From: Rhodococcus sp. B7740
GTDB lineage: Bacteria > Actinomycetota > Actinomycetes > Mycobacteriales > Mycobacteriaceae
DNA: 64,000 bases
Direction: 5' to 3'
Assembly (NCBI RefSeq): GCF_000954115.1
Contig: NZ_CP010797.1
Coordinates: 1,488,001 to 1,552,000, forward strand
Position numbers and translations under genes: made by a program. Under the pieces are notes generated by a model that was not told the origin of the DNA, searched no databases, and saw nothing but the letters and a program-made list of their open reading frames with translations. This document shows, piece by piece, positions 11,416 to 20,229 of this stretch; the first letter of the stretch is position 1; each line of letters starts with the position of its first letter.

Positions 11416-11936
11416 ATGGACGTCTCGAAGTATCGCGCGGCACCGTTCAACTACGCCGATGTGGGGGCGACGAGCGGCAGGCTCCCGGCCGGCTACCACC
11501 ACGTCGAGACGTCACGGGTCATCGGATCCGGAGTCGAGGACTTCGTGGCCGCGGCCGACGCGCTGATGCGCTGGGACATGCATCGCGGCACCGGACTGAA
11601 GGTTCACTCCAGCGTCGACCACGCCGTCCCCGACGCGGTGGTCGTCCTCGCGCTCGGACCCGTCCGCATCCCGTGCCGGGTCGTCTACGTCATCGACGAA
11701 GCCAACCGCCAGGGTTTCGCGTACGGCACACTCGACGGCCATCCCGAATCCGGTGAGGAGCTGTTCCACGTCGACTACTCCCCGAGGACGGGACGGTCTC
11801 CGCGCACATCACCGCGTTCTCGAACCCGGGCCGCTGGTACACCAGGCTCGGCGGACCGGTGGGCAGGCGGGTCCAGGCCCTGTTCACCGACCGCTACCTG
11901 AGTGCGTTGGAAACGCAGTGTCGGTCGCCGCACTGA
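11416..11936 (+). pseudogene. DUF1990 family gene with single-base frameshift
   Basis: ATG 11416 opens a frame that reads as a DUF1990 (UPF0548) protein to about residue 123 (...FHVDYSP). The frame then turns into Arg/Ser-rich nonsense and stops at 11901. The other frame, entered at about 11784 (ccg|gag), restores a family-like end (EDGTVSAHITAFSNPGRWY, then RLGGPVGRRVQALF) and stops at 11936. One base is missing in the C run at 11780-11783. Total span would be about 173 residues. Function of the family is unknown. It is either a real null or decayed allele or a sequencing indel; programmed frameshifting seems unlikely. It converges on the deacetylase gene with 13 bases between. Confidence 0.75.
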
Positions 11937-11949
11937 CCCGAGACCTCGA

Positions 11950-12909
11950 TCAGGACACGGGTGGGTGCACCGCGCGCCAGTGCTCGGCGATGTCTATTCG
12001 TTTTGCGACCCATACTTTCTCGTGGGACTGAACGTGGTCGAGGAAACGTTCGAGGGCGGCGATGCGCGCCGGCCTGCCGACCAGCCTGCAGTGCAGTCCG
12101 ACCGAGAGCATCTTGGGACTGCCGTTCTCCCCCTCGGCGTAGAGCACGTCGAACGCGTCCCGCAGATGCGCGTAGAACTCGTCCCCGGTCGAGAAGCCGC
12201 CCGGCGAGGCGAACCTCATGTCGTTGGTGTCGAGGGTGTACGGCACCACCAGATGATCGACCACGTCCGAGCCGCGAGTCACCTTCTCCCAGTACGGAAG
12301 ATCGTCGGCGTAGGAATCCGAGTCGTACACGAATCCGCCGTGCTCGACCACGAGCGACCGGGTGTTCGGAGAGTCACGACCGGTGTACCACCCGAGCGGG
12401 GCCGATCCGGTGAGGCCCCGGAGGATGGCCACGGCCTCGGCCATGTGCTCGCGCTCGACGTTCGCGTCGATCTGCTGGTAAGACAGCCACCGCAGTCCGT
12501 GACAGGCGATCTCGTGGCCCAGTTCGGCCAGGGCGGCAACCACTTCCGGGTTTCGTTCCAAGGCCTTCGCAACGGCGAAGACCGTCAGGGGTAGGTCTCT
12601 TTTCTCGAACGCCCGCAGCACTCGCCACACGCCTGCCCTCGAGCCGTACTCGTACAGCGATTCCATGCTCATGTGGCGATTCGGAAAGGCTTGTGCCCCG
12701 ATCATTTCCGACAGGAACGTCTCGGACTTGGTGTCACCGTCGAGGACGTTGTTCTCCGCACCTTCCTCGTAGTTGAGGACGAACTGGACGGCGATGTTGG
12801 CCTGACCCGGCCACTGCGCATGCGGCGGCGTGCGGCCGTACCCCACCATGTCTCGTGGGTAGCTCAGCGGAAACTGGGTCAACGGATGCGGAAGGCGCTC
12901 GGACGTCAC
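11950..12909 (-). CDS. PuuE-type allantoinase / polysaccharide deacetylase family protein
   Basis: 319 residues, NodB-homology fold. The N-terminal PRDMVGYGRTPPHAQWPG and the segment NYEEGAENNVLDGD are characteristic of the PuuE branch, which contains metal-independent allantoinases of purine catabolism. Barrel motifs include GHEIACHGLRW and YTGRDSPNTR. GTG start at 12909. No urate oxidase, transporter or other purine-degradation gene lies nearby, so the substrate is assigned only at family level. Alternative: another amide hydrolase of this branch. Confidence 0.75.
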   Translation of the reverse strand: MTSERLPHPLTQFPLSYPRDMVGYGRTPPHAQWPGQANIAVQFVLNYEEGAENNVLDGDTKSETFLSEMIGAQAFPNRHMSMESLYEYGSRAGVWRVLRAFEKRDLPLTVFAVAKALERNPEVVAALAELGHEIACHGLRWLSYQQIDANVEREHMAEAVAILRGLTGSAPLGWYTGRDSPNTRSLVVEHGGFVYDSDSYADDLPYWEKVTRGSDVVDHLVVPYTLDTNDMRFASPGGFSTGDEFYAHLRDAFDVLYAEGENGSPKMLSVGLHCRLVGRPARIAALERFLDHVQSHEKVWVAKRIDIAEHWRAVHPPVS

Positions 12910-13045
12910 CGCCGCAGTCTCTCACCGAACTCGGCAGTCTCGCCGAGTGAGCGCACAACCCTGATGGCTACGACGGACGGTCGTATGCCAATATTGTCCG
13001 AACGCGGCAGGCTCGACGCCTCGTGAAGAGCGACTTCGAGAATTC

Positions 13046-13336
13046 ATGACCCGAGAGGACCGACCGGTGGCAAATACCGAACTGGAATCCGCTTCGTACG
13101 ACCCGGTCGTCGATACCCGCAACGAGGTGCCGGACGTGCCGTCCGCCGAGTGGGGTTGGAGTGGTGAGTCGAACCGCGCGATGCGCGTGGCCGCCCTCGT
13201 CGTCGCCGCGTTCCTGCTGTTCATGATGATCGGAAACCACACCGGCAAGGTCGAGGACCTGTGGCTGATCGGCTTCGCTGCGACGCTGGTCGGGCTCGTC
13301 GTGCGAGATGTGATCGTCCGCCGCAAGCCCCGCTAG
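13046..13336 (+). CDS. DUF2631 small membrane protein
   Basis: 96 residues from ATG 13046, or 89 from GTG 13067; the latter has GAGAGGA seven bases upstream and may be the true start. An acidic N-terminal half contains a W-G-W-S segment. Two hydrophobic helices follow (about residues 47-62 and 70-86), then a basic end VRRKPR, indicating an inner-membrane protein with both ends in the cytosol. It matches my recollection of DUF2631 proteins next to rlmN/dxr in mycobacteria and rhodococci. Function unknown. Stop is 8 bases from the convergent rlmN stop. Confidence 0.75.
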   Translation: MTREDRPVANTELESASYDPVVDTRNEVPDVPSAEWGWSGESNRAMRVAALVVAAFLLFMMIGNHTGKVEDLWLIGFAATLVGLVVRDVIVRRKPR

Positions 13337-13344
13337 CAACCGAT

Positions 13345-14496
13345 TCAGTTCTCGGCTGCCAGCTGACCGCACGCCGCGGCGATTTCCTGACCGCGGGTGT
13401 CGCGGACGGTGCACGAAACACCCTGGGCAATCACCCGTCGAACGAATTCTCGCTCCACCGGCTTCGGGCTGGCGTCCCACTCGCTGCCCGGAGTCGGATT
13501 CAGTGGGATCAGGTTCACGTGGACCCGGGATCCGAGTGCCTTGTGCAGCTTCTTTCCCAGCATGTCGGCCCGCCACGGCTGATCGTTGACGTCCCTGATC
13601 ATCGCGTACTCGATGGACACCCGTCGTCCCGTCTGGTCGGCGTAATACCGCGCTGCGGACAGCACCTCGGCAACCGACCAACGGTTGTTGACGGGAACCA
13701 ACGTGTCGCGGAGTTCGTCGTCGGGTGTGTGCAGCGATACCGCCAACGTCACCGACAGCCCTTCGTCGGCCAGCTTCCGAATCGCCGGTGCCAGACCGAC
13801 CGTCGACACCGTCACCGAGCGCTGCGAGAGGCCGAGCCCGTCGGGTGCAGGCGAGACGATCTTGCGCACTGCGGCGACGACGCGTTTGTAGTTGGCCAGG
13901 GGCTCGCCCATCCCCATGAAGACCACGTTCGACAGACGACCCTCCCCACCGGGGACAACACCGTCGCGCATGTCCGCGGCCGCCGACCGCACCTGGTCCA
14001 CGATCTCGGCCGTCGACAGGTTCCGGGTCAGACCGGCCTGACCGGTGGCACAGAACGGGCAGGCCATTCCGCAACCGGCCTGGCTCGAGATGCACAGCGT
14101 CGCACGGTCCGGGTAACGCATGAGGACGCTCTCGAGCAGAGTGCCGTCGTTGGCTTTCCACAGGGTCTTGCGGGTGTCACCGTCGTCACACGCCAGATGT
14201 TTGATCGCCGTGAGCAAGGTCGGAAAGAGGTCGGCTCCGACCTTCTCTCGCGCCTCGGCGGGAAGATCCGTCATCTTCGTCGTGTCGGCTTCGAGCCGGC
14301 CGTAGTAGTGCCGAGCCAATTGATCGGCACGGAACGCAGGCAGGCCGAGTGCCTTCACGGCCTCGCGCAATCCCTCTCTGTCCAGATCGGCGAGGTGGCG
14401 CGACGGCATACCGCGACGTGGGGCGGTGAAGACCAGGGGGAGATTCGGCCTCTTCTGCTCGGTCGATGTGTTCGTTGCGTCGGCGGCCTCACTCAT
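13345..14496 (-). CDS. rlmN: Dual-specificity 23S rRNA/tRNA m2A methyltransferase
   Basis: 383 residues. Radical-SAM enzyme that methylates C2 of A2503 in 23S rRNA and A37 of some tRNAs. The iron-sulphur motif is CGMACPFC (Cys142, 146, 149). The second catalytic cysteine is Cys362 in [11 protein letters not shown], and the SAM-binding GMGEPLANY is present. The longer open frame to 14631 is rejected because GGAGG sits six bases before ATG 14496 and similarity begins there. It converges on the DUF2631 gene and diverges from the LapA-domain gene. Confidence 0.96.
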   Translation of the reverse strand: MSEAADATNTSTEQKRPNLPLVFTAPRRGMPSRHLADLDREGLREAVKALGLPAFRADQLARHYYGRLEADTTKMTDLPAEAREKVGADLFPTLLTAIKHLACDDGDTRKTLWKANDGTLLESVLMRYPDRATLCISSQAGCGMACPFCATGQAGLTRNLSTAEIVDQVRSAAADMRDGVVPGGEGRLSNVVFMGMGEPLANYKRVVAAVRKIVSPAPDGLGLSQRSVTVSTVGLAPAIRKLADEGLSVTLAVSLHTPDDELRDTLVPVNNRWSVAEVLSAARYYADQTGRRVSIEYAMIRDVNDQPWRADMLGKKLHKALGSRVHVNLIPLNPTPGSEWDASPKPVEREFVRRVIAQGVSCTVRDTRGQEIAAACGQLAAEN

Positions 14497-14623
14497 ACCT
14501 CCATTGTCCACCTGTTTGCCTCGCAGTCCTATTCGCGCCGGTTTCCGTCCGTTACCCGATGGGTATCGAGGTCGTGGCCGGATGCGCGTGCATTCGGCCT
14601 TCACGTGCGGAAGGATCATCGAC

Positions 14624-15043
14624 ATGGCCACCAGAGCTGACGACAGTCACGAGACATCGCTGGACAAGTCAGGCGCGGTTCATCCCGGCGACCACAGCGC
14701 CTCGGGTGACCTCGCGCCCATCACGACGCCGGATTCGGACGGTCGTTCGGCACCGGATCCGGAGTTCGCCCCGGAGCCACAGGCAAGCACTTCGACCGAC
14801 GTCGCTCACACCCGCACCGCTGCGCTGTGGACCGGCCTGGTGGTCGGAGCCGTTGTCCTGGTCGTTCTGCTCGTCTTCATCGTGCAGAATCTCGACTCCG
14901 TCACCGTCCAGATCTTCGCCTGGCAGCTCGATCTGCCACTGGGCATCAGCATGCTGCTCGCAGCGATCGCAGGCGCACTGGTGATGGCGATGGTCGGCGG
15001 AGCGCGAATCCTTCAGGTCAGACGCGCAGCGAAGAAGAAGTAG
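14624..15043 (+). CDS. LapA/DUF1049-domain membrane protein
   Basis: 139 residues. A disordered, acidic, Ser/Thr/Pro-rich N-terminus of about 65 residues precedes two membrane helices. The sequence between them ([20 protein letters not shown]) has the typical LapA layout, and the protein ends in a basic tail RRAAKKK. LapA-domain proteins in Gram-negatives assist lipopolysaccharide assembly; in actinobacteria their role is unknown. ATG 14624 follows GGAAGGA. It is transcribed divergently from rlmN. Confidence 0.78.
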   Translation: MATRADDSHETSLDKSGAVHPGDHSASGDLAPITTPDSDGRSAPDPEFAPEPQASTSTDVAHTRTAALWTGLVVGAVVLVVLLVFIVQNLDSVTVQIFAWQLDLPLGISMLLAAIAGALVMAMVGGARILQVRRAAKKK

Positions 15044-15137
15044 CGGCACGGACCGTGAACACTATGCAAAGAAGGTGGCGCTGACCGACTGAATCGATCA
15101 GGATTTCGGGTGCCCCACTTCACTCGAGGAGCATGAC

Positions 15138-15992
15138 GTGACAACTTTCATGGAGACACCCGTGGCATCCGGCGTTGCCCCCGACCGCGCACGGTCCTGG
15201 CTGCTCGTACCGGCCACCAAGCCCGAAACCTTCGGCGACGCCGTCGCGTCGGGAGTCGACGCAGTCATCCTCGACATCGAAGACGCAGTCGCTCCGGCCA
15301 AGAAGCCGGCCGCGCGCGAGGCCGTCGTTCGATGGCTCGGTGAAGGTAACTCGGCGTGGGTCCGCATCAACGACGCCACGACCTCGTACTGGGCCGACGA
15401 TCTCGCCGCGTTGTCCGGCCTGCCCGGACTGGTCGGAGTCATGCTCGCGAAGACCGAGAGTGGTGGCCAGGTCGAGGCCACAGCTGCTCGCCTGGCACCC
15501 GGCACCCCGATCCTGGCACTGGTGGAGTCGGCGATGGGCCTCGAAGCCGCCACGGAGATCGCCCGCGCGGATTCGACGTTCCGACTCGCATTCGGTAGCG
15601 GGGACTTCCGCCGCGACACCGGCATGAGCGACGACCCCCTGGCGATGGCGTACCCGCGTTCGCGCCTGGTCGTCTCCTCACGCGCAGCGCGCATTCCGGG
15701 ACCGATCGACGGACCGACGCTGACGGCCAACGACAGCATCCTCGGACGCGATGCCGCACTGACCCTGTCCATGGGCATGACGGGCAAGTTGTGCATGCAT
15801 TCGGAGCAGGCTGCCATCGTCAACCGCGAGCTCGCCCCGTCACCGACGGATGTGTCGTGGGCCCGTGACGTCATCGATGCCCTCGGTGCCGACGGAGCGC
15901 ACGTCAAGGACGGAAGCGACCTTCCGCGTCTGGCGAAAGCACTCAAGATCAACGAGTTGGCCGAGATCTTCGGGATCTCCGCCGCCTCCTGA
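15138..15992 (+). CDS. HpcH/HpaI aldolase / CitE-like lyase
   Basis: 284 residues, TIM-barrel CoA-ester lyase of the citrate lyase beta-subunit superfamily. Family marks: SWLLVPATKPE near the start, VDAVILDIEDAVAP (metal/substrate aspartate and glutamate), RINDATTS, LALVESAMGL and the GSGDFRRDTG region. It resembles free-standing actinobacterial CitE proteins that act on (S)-citramalyl- or malyl-CoA-type substrates, but there are no citrate lyase subunits nearby, so the substrate is open. GTG 15138 follows GAGGAGC; an in-frame ATG at 15150 is possible. No clear operon partner. Confidence 0.8.
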   Translation: MTTFMETPVASGVAPDRARSWLLVPATKPETFGDAVASGVDAVILDIEDAVAPAKKPAAREAVVRWLGEGNSAWVRINDATTSYWADDLAALSGLPGLVGVMLAKTESGGQVEATAARLAPGTPILALVESAMGLEAATEIARADSTFRLAFGSGDFRRDTGMSDDPLAMAYPRSRLVVSSRAARIPGPIDGPTLTANDSILGRDAALTLSMGMTGKLCMHSEQAAIVNRELAPSPTDVSWARDVIDALGADGAHVKDGSDLPRLAKALKINELAEIFGISAAS

Positions 15993-16036
15993 CAACGCCC
16001 GCGGTCGAGGTGCTTCGGCCGAATCCCACCGGCTCG

Positions 16037-16801
16037 CTACCGCACCTCGATTCCGGTCGGCTTGTATCGGACGTGCACTCGATACCGCACGTCGAACGAG
16101 ACACCGTCCACCGACTTCACCGCATCGCGCGCAACGCGTGGCCCGAACTCGATTCCCAGCACGTCGCGCAGTATGCGTCGGTTCGGAAACGTCCACCTCG
16201 TGTCGACGCGGGTGAGCGCGAAACCCTGTGCCTCGAAGAACGCCTCGACCGTCGACGGGTCGTAGTGCGGTAGATCCGCCCGCATCCAGTCCCCGTACGG
16301 CGAAGCGGTCGCGTCCAGATCCACCACGACCAACGCTCCGCCCGGCCGGAGTACTCGCATGGCGTCGACGATTCCCGGCCCACAGCCCGGTCCGAAGAAG
16401 TACGCGGTGCGCGCATGGACGACGTCCACGGTGCCGTCGCCGATCGGGAGGGAATCCGCCCGCGCGGTCTTCACCTCGACGTTCGGCAGGCCCGCGACTC
16501 GCCTTCTCGCCGCGTCGGCCAGTGGTTCGTGCGGCTCGATGCCCAGCACTCGTTCGGCGTCGGCCGCGAACACCGGAAGATGAAAGCCGCTTCCGCAACC
16601 GACGTCGACGACCGTCCTCGCTGTCCAGTCCGCTACCGACCTGATCGCATCGAACACAGCACCGTCGACGTCCTGAGCGCGGTTCTCCGCCTCGTACAGG
16701 TGCGGCCAATTCCAGATGTTCGGGCTGGGAATCACCCCGGTGACATCACTGCGCACGCCGGACAGCAGTCCGCTCAGAGGAGCACGGTGAACACGAGCCA
16801 T
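16037..16801 (-). CDS. Class I SAM-dependent methyltransferase
   Basis: 254 residues from ATG 16801. Rossmann-fold methyltransferase with motif I VVDVGCGSGFHLP (about residues 64-76), acidic motif II LGIEPHE, and a later LRPGGALVVVDLD. Acceptor unknown. It overlaps the end of cdsA by 28 bases on the same strand, so coupling with cdsA is likely. The N-terminal ~20 residues are poorly supported; a GTG giving MIPSPNIWNWPH is a plausible alternative start and would remove the overlap. Confidence 0.8.
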   Translation of the reverse strand: MARVHRAPLSGLLSGVRSDVTGVIPSPNIWNWPHLYEAENRAQDVDGAVFDAIRSVADWTARTVVDVGCGSGFHLPVFAADAERVLGIEPHEPLADAARRRVAGLPNVEVKTARADSLPIGDGTVDVVHARTAYFFGPGCGPGIVDAMRVLRPGGALVVVDLDATASPYGDWMRADLPHYDPSTVEAFFEAQGFALTRVDTRWTFPNRRILRDVLGIEFGPRVARDAVKSVDGVSFDVRYRVHVRYKPTGIEVR

Positions 16802-17688
16802 GCCACGAACGCCGAGGGCAGCAGCGAATCGAGCCTGTCCATGATGCCGCCGTGGCCGGGCAGCAGCGTGCCCATGTCCTTGATGCGAAGATCACGCTTG
16901 ACCTGCGACTCGATCAGATCGCCCAACGTGCCGGTCACCACGAGCACCACACCGAGAAGGATGCCGATCAGCGAGTTGGCCTCGAGAATGAGCGTGACGG
17001 TCAGCAGACACCCGATGATGCAGAAGATGAGAGACCCGACGAGCCCTTCCCAGGACTTCTTCGGGCTGATGGCCGGTGCCATCGGGTGCTTGCCGAACAA
17101 CACACCGGCGATGTAACCGCCGACATCCGAACAGACGACTCCGATCACAAACACCAGGATGCGTCCTGCGCCGTTGTCCTGCAGCACCATCAGAACGGCG
17201 AACGAGGCCAGGAGTGGCAGCCAACAGGCCACCAGGACGGTCACGGAGAGTTCTTCGAGGTAGTTCTTCGGGGCTGTGCCGAATCCTTGGCGCAGCAGCA
17301 GCCACACCATGCAGACCACGATGGTGCCGACCGCGGCACTGAGTACGCCGACCGCCCCGAACGGCCAGCCCAGCCAGATCATGGCCTGACCGCCGAGAAT
17401 CAGTGGGATGCGCGGAACCAGCACACCGCCCTCACGCAGGCGCTTGGACACCTCGTACGTCGCGACGGCCAACGCAACCGCAACGACACCGATCCACACC
17501 AGCGGGACGAACACGAGCACGAGAATCAACCCGATACCCAAACTGCCGCCGACGCCGATCGCGGCAGGCAGATTACGGCCGGCTTTTCCGGTGGACTTCG
17601 CTGCGGCGACACCGGACGAGGCTGCGGGCGTACCGCTGCCCTCCTGCCGATCCGGTCCCACCACTGTCGTCATCTCCTCGAAATTCAT
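16774..17688 (-). CDS. cdsA: Phosphatidate cytidylyltransferase (CDP-diglyceride synthase)
   Basis: 304 residues. Makes CDP-diacylglycerol from phosphatidic acid and CTP, the branch point for phosphatidylinositol, cardiolipin and phosphatidylethanolamine. A hydrophilic N-terminus of about 40 residues is followed by about eight membrane helices. The CdsA signature is at the C-terminus: KDMGTLLPGHGGIMDRLDSL, with the metal-binding Asp residues. It lies downstream of frr in the usual rpsB-tsf-pyrH-frr-cdsA order. ATG 17688 or 17673 could start it; the first has better spacing from a purine tract. Confidence 0.95.
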   Translation of the reverse strand: MNFEEMTTVVGPDRQEGSGTPAASSGVAAAKSTGKAGRNLPAAIGVGGSLGIGLILVLVFVPLVWIGVVAVALAVATYEVSKRLREGGVLVPRIPLILGGQAMIWLGWPFGAVGVLSAAVGTIVVCMVWLLLRQGFGTAPKNYLEELSVTVLVACWLPLLASFAVLMVLQDNGAGRILVFVIGVVCSDVGGYIAGVLFGKHPMAPAISPKKSWEGLVGSLIFCIIGCLLTVTLILEANSLIGILLGVVLVVTGTLGDLIESQVKRDLRIKDMGTLLPGHGGIMDRLDSLLPSAFVAWLVFTVLL

Positions 17689-17725
17689 CGTCGTCCGTCT
17701 CGAAAAAGCAGCTGTCGAGGTCGAG

Positions 17726-18283
17726 TCAGACCTCCATCAGCTCGCCCTCTTTGCGCTTGACGAGTTCGTCCACGGAGGCGGTGTACTTCGCAGTGGTCTT
17801 GTCCAGATCGTTCTCGGCGCGGACGACCTCGTCCTCGCCTGCCTCGCCGTCCTTCTGGATCCGCTTGAGCTCTTCCATCGTCTTTCGGCGGACGTTGCGA
17901 ATCGACACCTTTGCGTCCTCGCCCTTGCCCTTGGCCTGCTTGACGAATTCGCGGCGACGTTCTTCCGTGAGCTGCGGAACTCCGATCCGAATGAGGTTGC
18001 CGTCGTTGGTGGGATTGACGCCGAGGTCCGAGTTGCGAATAGCGGTCTCGATGGGTCCGAGCTGGCTGGACTCGTACGGCTTGATGACCACCAGGCGCGC
18101 TTCGGGGACGCTGATACTGGCCAGCTGAGTGATCGGCGTCGGAGCACCGTAGTACTCGATGACGATGCGAGAGAACATTCCGGGGTTGGCACGTCCGGTG
18201 CGAATCGAGGACAGATCGTCACGCGCAACCGATACGGCCTTTTCCATCTTCTCTTCGGCATCGAAGAGAGCTTCGTCAATCAC
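17726..18283 (-). CDS. frr: Ribosome recycling factor
   Basis: 185 residues, the standard length. With EF-G it splits the post-termination ribosome. Characteristic segments: [13 protein letters not shown] (near residue 28), [18 protein letters not shown], and [10 protein letters not shown] in the long helical hairpin. GTG start at 18283 is well supported by GGAGGA seven bases upstream. Lies 55 bases after pyrH and 37 before cdsA on the same strand. Confidence 0.98.
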   Translation of the reverse strand: MIDEALFDAEEKMEKAVSVARDDLSSIRTGRANPGMFSRIVIEYYGAPTPITQLASISVPEARLVVIKPYESSQLGPIETAIRNSDLGVNPTNDGNLIRIGVPQLTEERRREFVKQAKGKGEDAKVSIRNVRRKTMEELKRIQKDGEAGEDEVVRAENDLDKTTAKYTASVDELVKRKEGELMEV

Positions 18284-18338
18284 GATCTGTCCTCCATCGT
18301 CTTCGTCTTCGATTCGCTCGCGTCACCGTCGGCAACGA

Positions 18339-19067
18339 TCACGACGTGACCAGCGTGCCGATCTTCTCACCGGACACAGCGCGAGCAATATTTCCCTGAA
18401 TCAGCAAATTGAACACCAGCATCGGCATCTGATTGTCCATGCACAGACTGAAGGCCGTCGCGTCGGCAACCTTGAGTCCCTGTTCGATGGCCTCGCGATG
18501 CGTGATGGTGTCGAACATCGTCGCATCGGGATCGAGGCGCGGATCGGCCGAGTACACGCCGTCGACTGCCTTGGCCATCAACAACACCTCGGCACCGATT
18601 TCCAGGGCACGCTGCGCAGCGGTGGTGTCGGTGGAGAAGTACGGCATGCCCATGCCGGCTCCGAAGATCACCACGCGCCCCTTCTCCAGGTGCCGTCGCG
18701 CGCGAAGCGGAAGGTACGGCTCGGCGACCTGACCCATCGTGATCGCCGTCTGCACCCTGGTGGCGACGCCCTGCTTCTCCAGAAAGTCCTGCAGCGCAAG
18801 ACAATTCATGACGGTACCGAGCATGCCCATATAGTCCGAGCGAGACCGGTCCATGCCGCGCTGCTGTAGTTCCGCACCACGGAAGAAATTGCCACCACCG
18901 ATCACCACGGCGACCTGAACCCCGGTGGCCACCACCTCGGCGATCTGTTCGGCAACGTTGTTCACGACATCCGGATCGAGACCGACCTGGCCGCCTCCGA
19001 ACATCTCCCCACCCAGTTTGAGCATCACGCGGCGGAACCCGGGACGGTCAGGGGCCGGATCGGTCAT
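18339..19067 (-). CDS. pyrH: UMP kinase
   Basis: 242 residues, the usual length. Phosphorylates UMP to UDP; bacterial hexameric enzyme, UTP-inhibited and GTP-activated in the family. Amino-acid-kinase fold motifs: MLKLGGEMF at the N-terminus, [25 protein letters not shown] and [15 protein letters not shown] 19067 is chosen over the longer open frame because GAGGAGAG precedes it and family similarity starts a few residues later. Lies between tsf and frr. Confidence 0.97.
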   Translation of the reverse strand: MTDPAPDRPGFRRVMLKLGGEMFGGGQVGLDPDVVNNVAEQIAEVVATGVQVAVVIGGGNFFRGAELQQRGMDRSRSDYMGMLGTVMNCLALQDFLEKQGVATRVQTAITMGQVAEPYLPLRARRHLEKGRVVIFGAGMGMPYFSTDTTAAQRALEIGAEVLLMAKAVDGVYSADPRLDPDATMFDTITHREAIEQGLKVADATAFSLCMDNQMPMLVFNLLIQGNIARAVSGEKIGTLVTS

Positions 19068-19181
19068 AGCTCTCCTCGGTACTCGTCGAACACTACGGTT
19101 TCCTCTTGGATCATCCTGCCCTATCGAGGCCCGGGCGATGGACAGGGCTCCTGCATGCACACCCACCTGCCCCGCGCACGA

Positions 19182-19222
19182 GCGATGCCGCCCACTCGAT
19201 GGAATCGAATGAACGGCATCGC
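19182..19222 (-). terminator. Nested inverted repeat after tsf
   Basis: In the tsf-pyrH gap, 9-base arms GCGATGCCG (19182-19190) and CGGCATCGC (19214-19222) enclose a symmetric 5/5 internal loop and an inner TCGAT-GGA-ATCGA hairpin. It begins 23 bases past the tsf stop. There is no U-tract, so it may be an actinobacterial-type terminator or attenuator, or an RNA processing site. Confidence 0.45.
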
Positions 19223-19244
19223 CTCGACCGAACCGGTACGCAGA

Positions 19245-20069
19245 CTAGCTGGCACCGACCTCGAACCGTGAGAAGCGCGTGATGGTCACGCCGGCCTCGT
19301 CGAGAATGGCCTTGACGGTCTTGTTGCCGTCCTGCACCGACTTCTGCTCGGTGAGAACGACGTCCTTGAAGAATCCGTTGACGCGACCTTCGACGATCTT
19401 CGGCAGCGCCTGCTCCGGCTTGCCTTCTTCGCGAGCGGTCTCCTCGGCGATGCGACGCTCGGCGGCAACGAGATCCTCGGGGACCTCGTCGCGCGTGACG
19501 TACTTGGCCTTGAGGGCCGCGATCTGCATCGCGGCGGCCCGCGCAGCATCGCCCGCGGCATCGCCATCACCGGTGTACTCGACCAGCACGCCGACGGCAG
19601 GCGGCAGGTCCGCGCTGCGCTTGTGCAGGTACGTCGCGGTGTTGCCGTCGTAGGACACGACGCGGCGCAGTTCGAGCTTCTCGCCGATCTTGGCCGACAG
19701 CTCGTTCAGAGCCGTTTCGACGGTCTTGCCGTTCAGGTCGAGCGCCTTGAGGGCGTCGACGTCGGCAGGCTTGCCTGCTGCAGCCGTCGACGCGACGGAC
19801 GCGGCGAACGTCTGGAACTCGTCGTTCTTGGCCACGAAGTCGGTTTCGGAGTTGATCTCCACGAGCACTCCACCCTCGGCGACGACGAGGCCTTCGGCGG
19901 TGTTGCGCTCGGCGCGCTTGCCGACGTCCTTGGCACCCTTAATTCGCAGGTACTCGACGGCCTTGTCGTAGTCGCCGTCGTTCTCGGCGAGCGCGTTCTT
20001 GCAGTCCATCATTCCGGAGCCGGTGAGCTCACGGAGCCGCTTGACGTCGGCGGCAGTGTAGTTCGCCAT
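19245..20069 (-). CDS. tsf: Elongation factor Ts
   Basis: 274 residues. Nucleotide exchange factor for EF-Tu. The N-terminal UBA-like domain has the family signature [17 protein letters not shown] core follows with [13 protein letters not shown], and the two exchange subdomains. Ends in [16 protein letters not shown] 20069 has GAGGAGG 11 bases upstream. It follows rpsB after a 160-base gap containing a strong hairpin and precedes pyrH. Confidence 0.98.
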   Translation of the reverse strand: MANYTAADVKRLRELTGSGMMDCKNALAENDGDYDKAVEYLRIKGAKDVGKRAERNTAEGLVVAEGGVLVEINSETDFVAKNDEFQTFAASVASTAAAGKPADVDALKALDLNGKTVETALNELSAKIGEKLELRRVVSYDGNTATYLHKRSADLPPAVGVLVEYTGDGDAAGDAARAAAMQIAALKAKYVTRDEVPEDLVAAERRIAEETAREEGKPEQALPKIVEGRVNGFFKDVVLTEQKSVQDGNKTVKAILDEAGVTITRFSRFEVGAS

Positions 20070-20186
20070 CGTGGGCGAGCCTCCTCAAAAGTCTGGGTAC
20101 GGGCGTTGACGAAAAATGCTGTTCTCAGGGCGTGATCGACGAGCTCGCAACTGAGCCGGACCGATCACAACCCTGACATACCGAAG

Positions 20187-20222
20187 CGGCCCCGGCCCAC
20201 CCCTGAGGGTGAACCGGGACCG
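20187..20222 (-). terminator. Strong hairpin between rpsB and tsf
   Basis: Sixteen-base arms at 20187-20202 and 20207-20222 around a 4-base loop; 13 of 16 positions pair, and the mismatches include possible G-U pairs in RNA. It starts 8 bases after the rpsB stop. No U-run follows. Likely partial terminator or mRNA-processing hairpin that lowers tsf relative to rpsB expression. Confidence 0.55.
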
Positions 20223-20229
20223 AATTCGA

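Noticed and set aside
11774..11790. Programmed -1 frameshift in the DUF1990 gene
   Set aside because: The site has no X-XXY-YYZ heptamer, no evident downstream pseudoknot, and the family normally has one continuous frame. A lost base is simpler.
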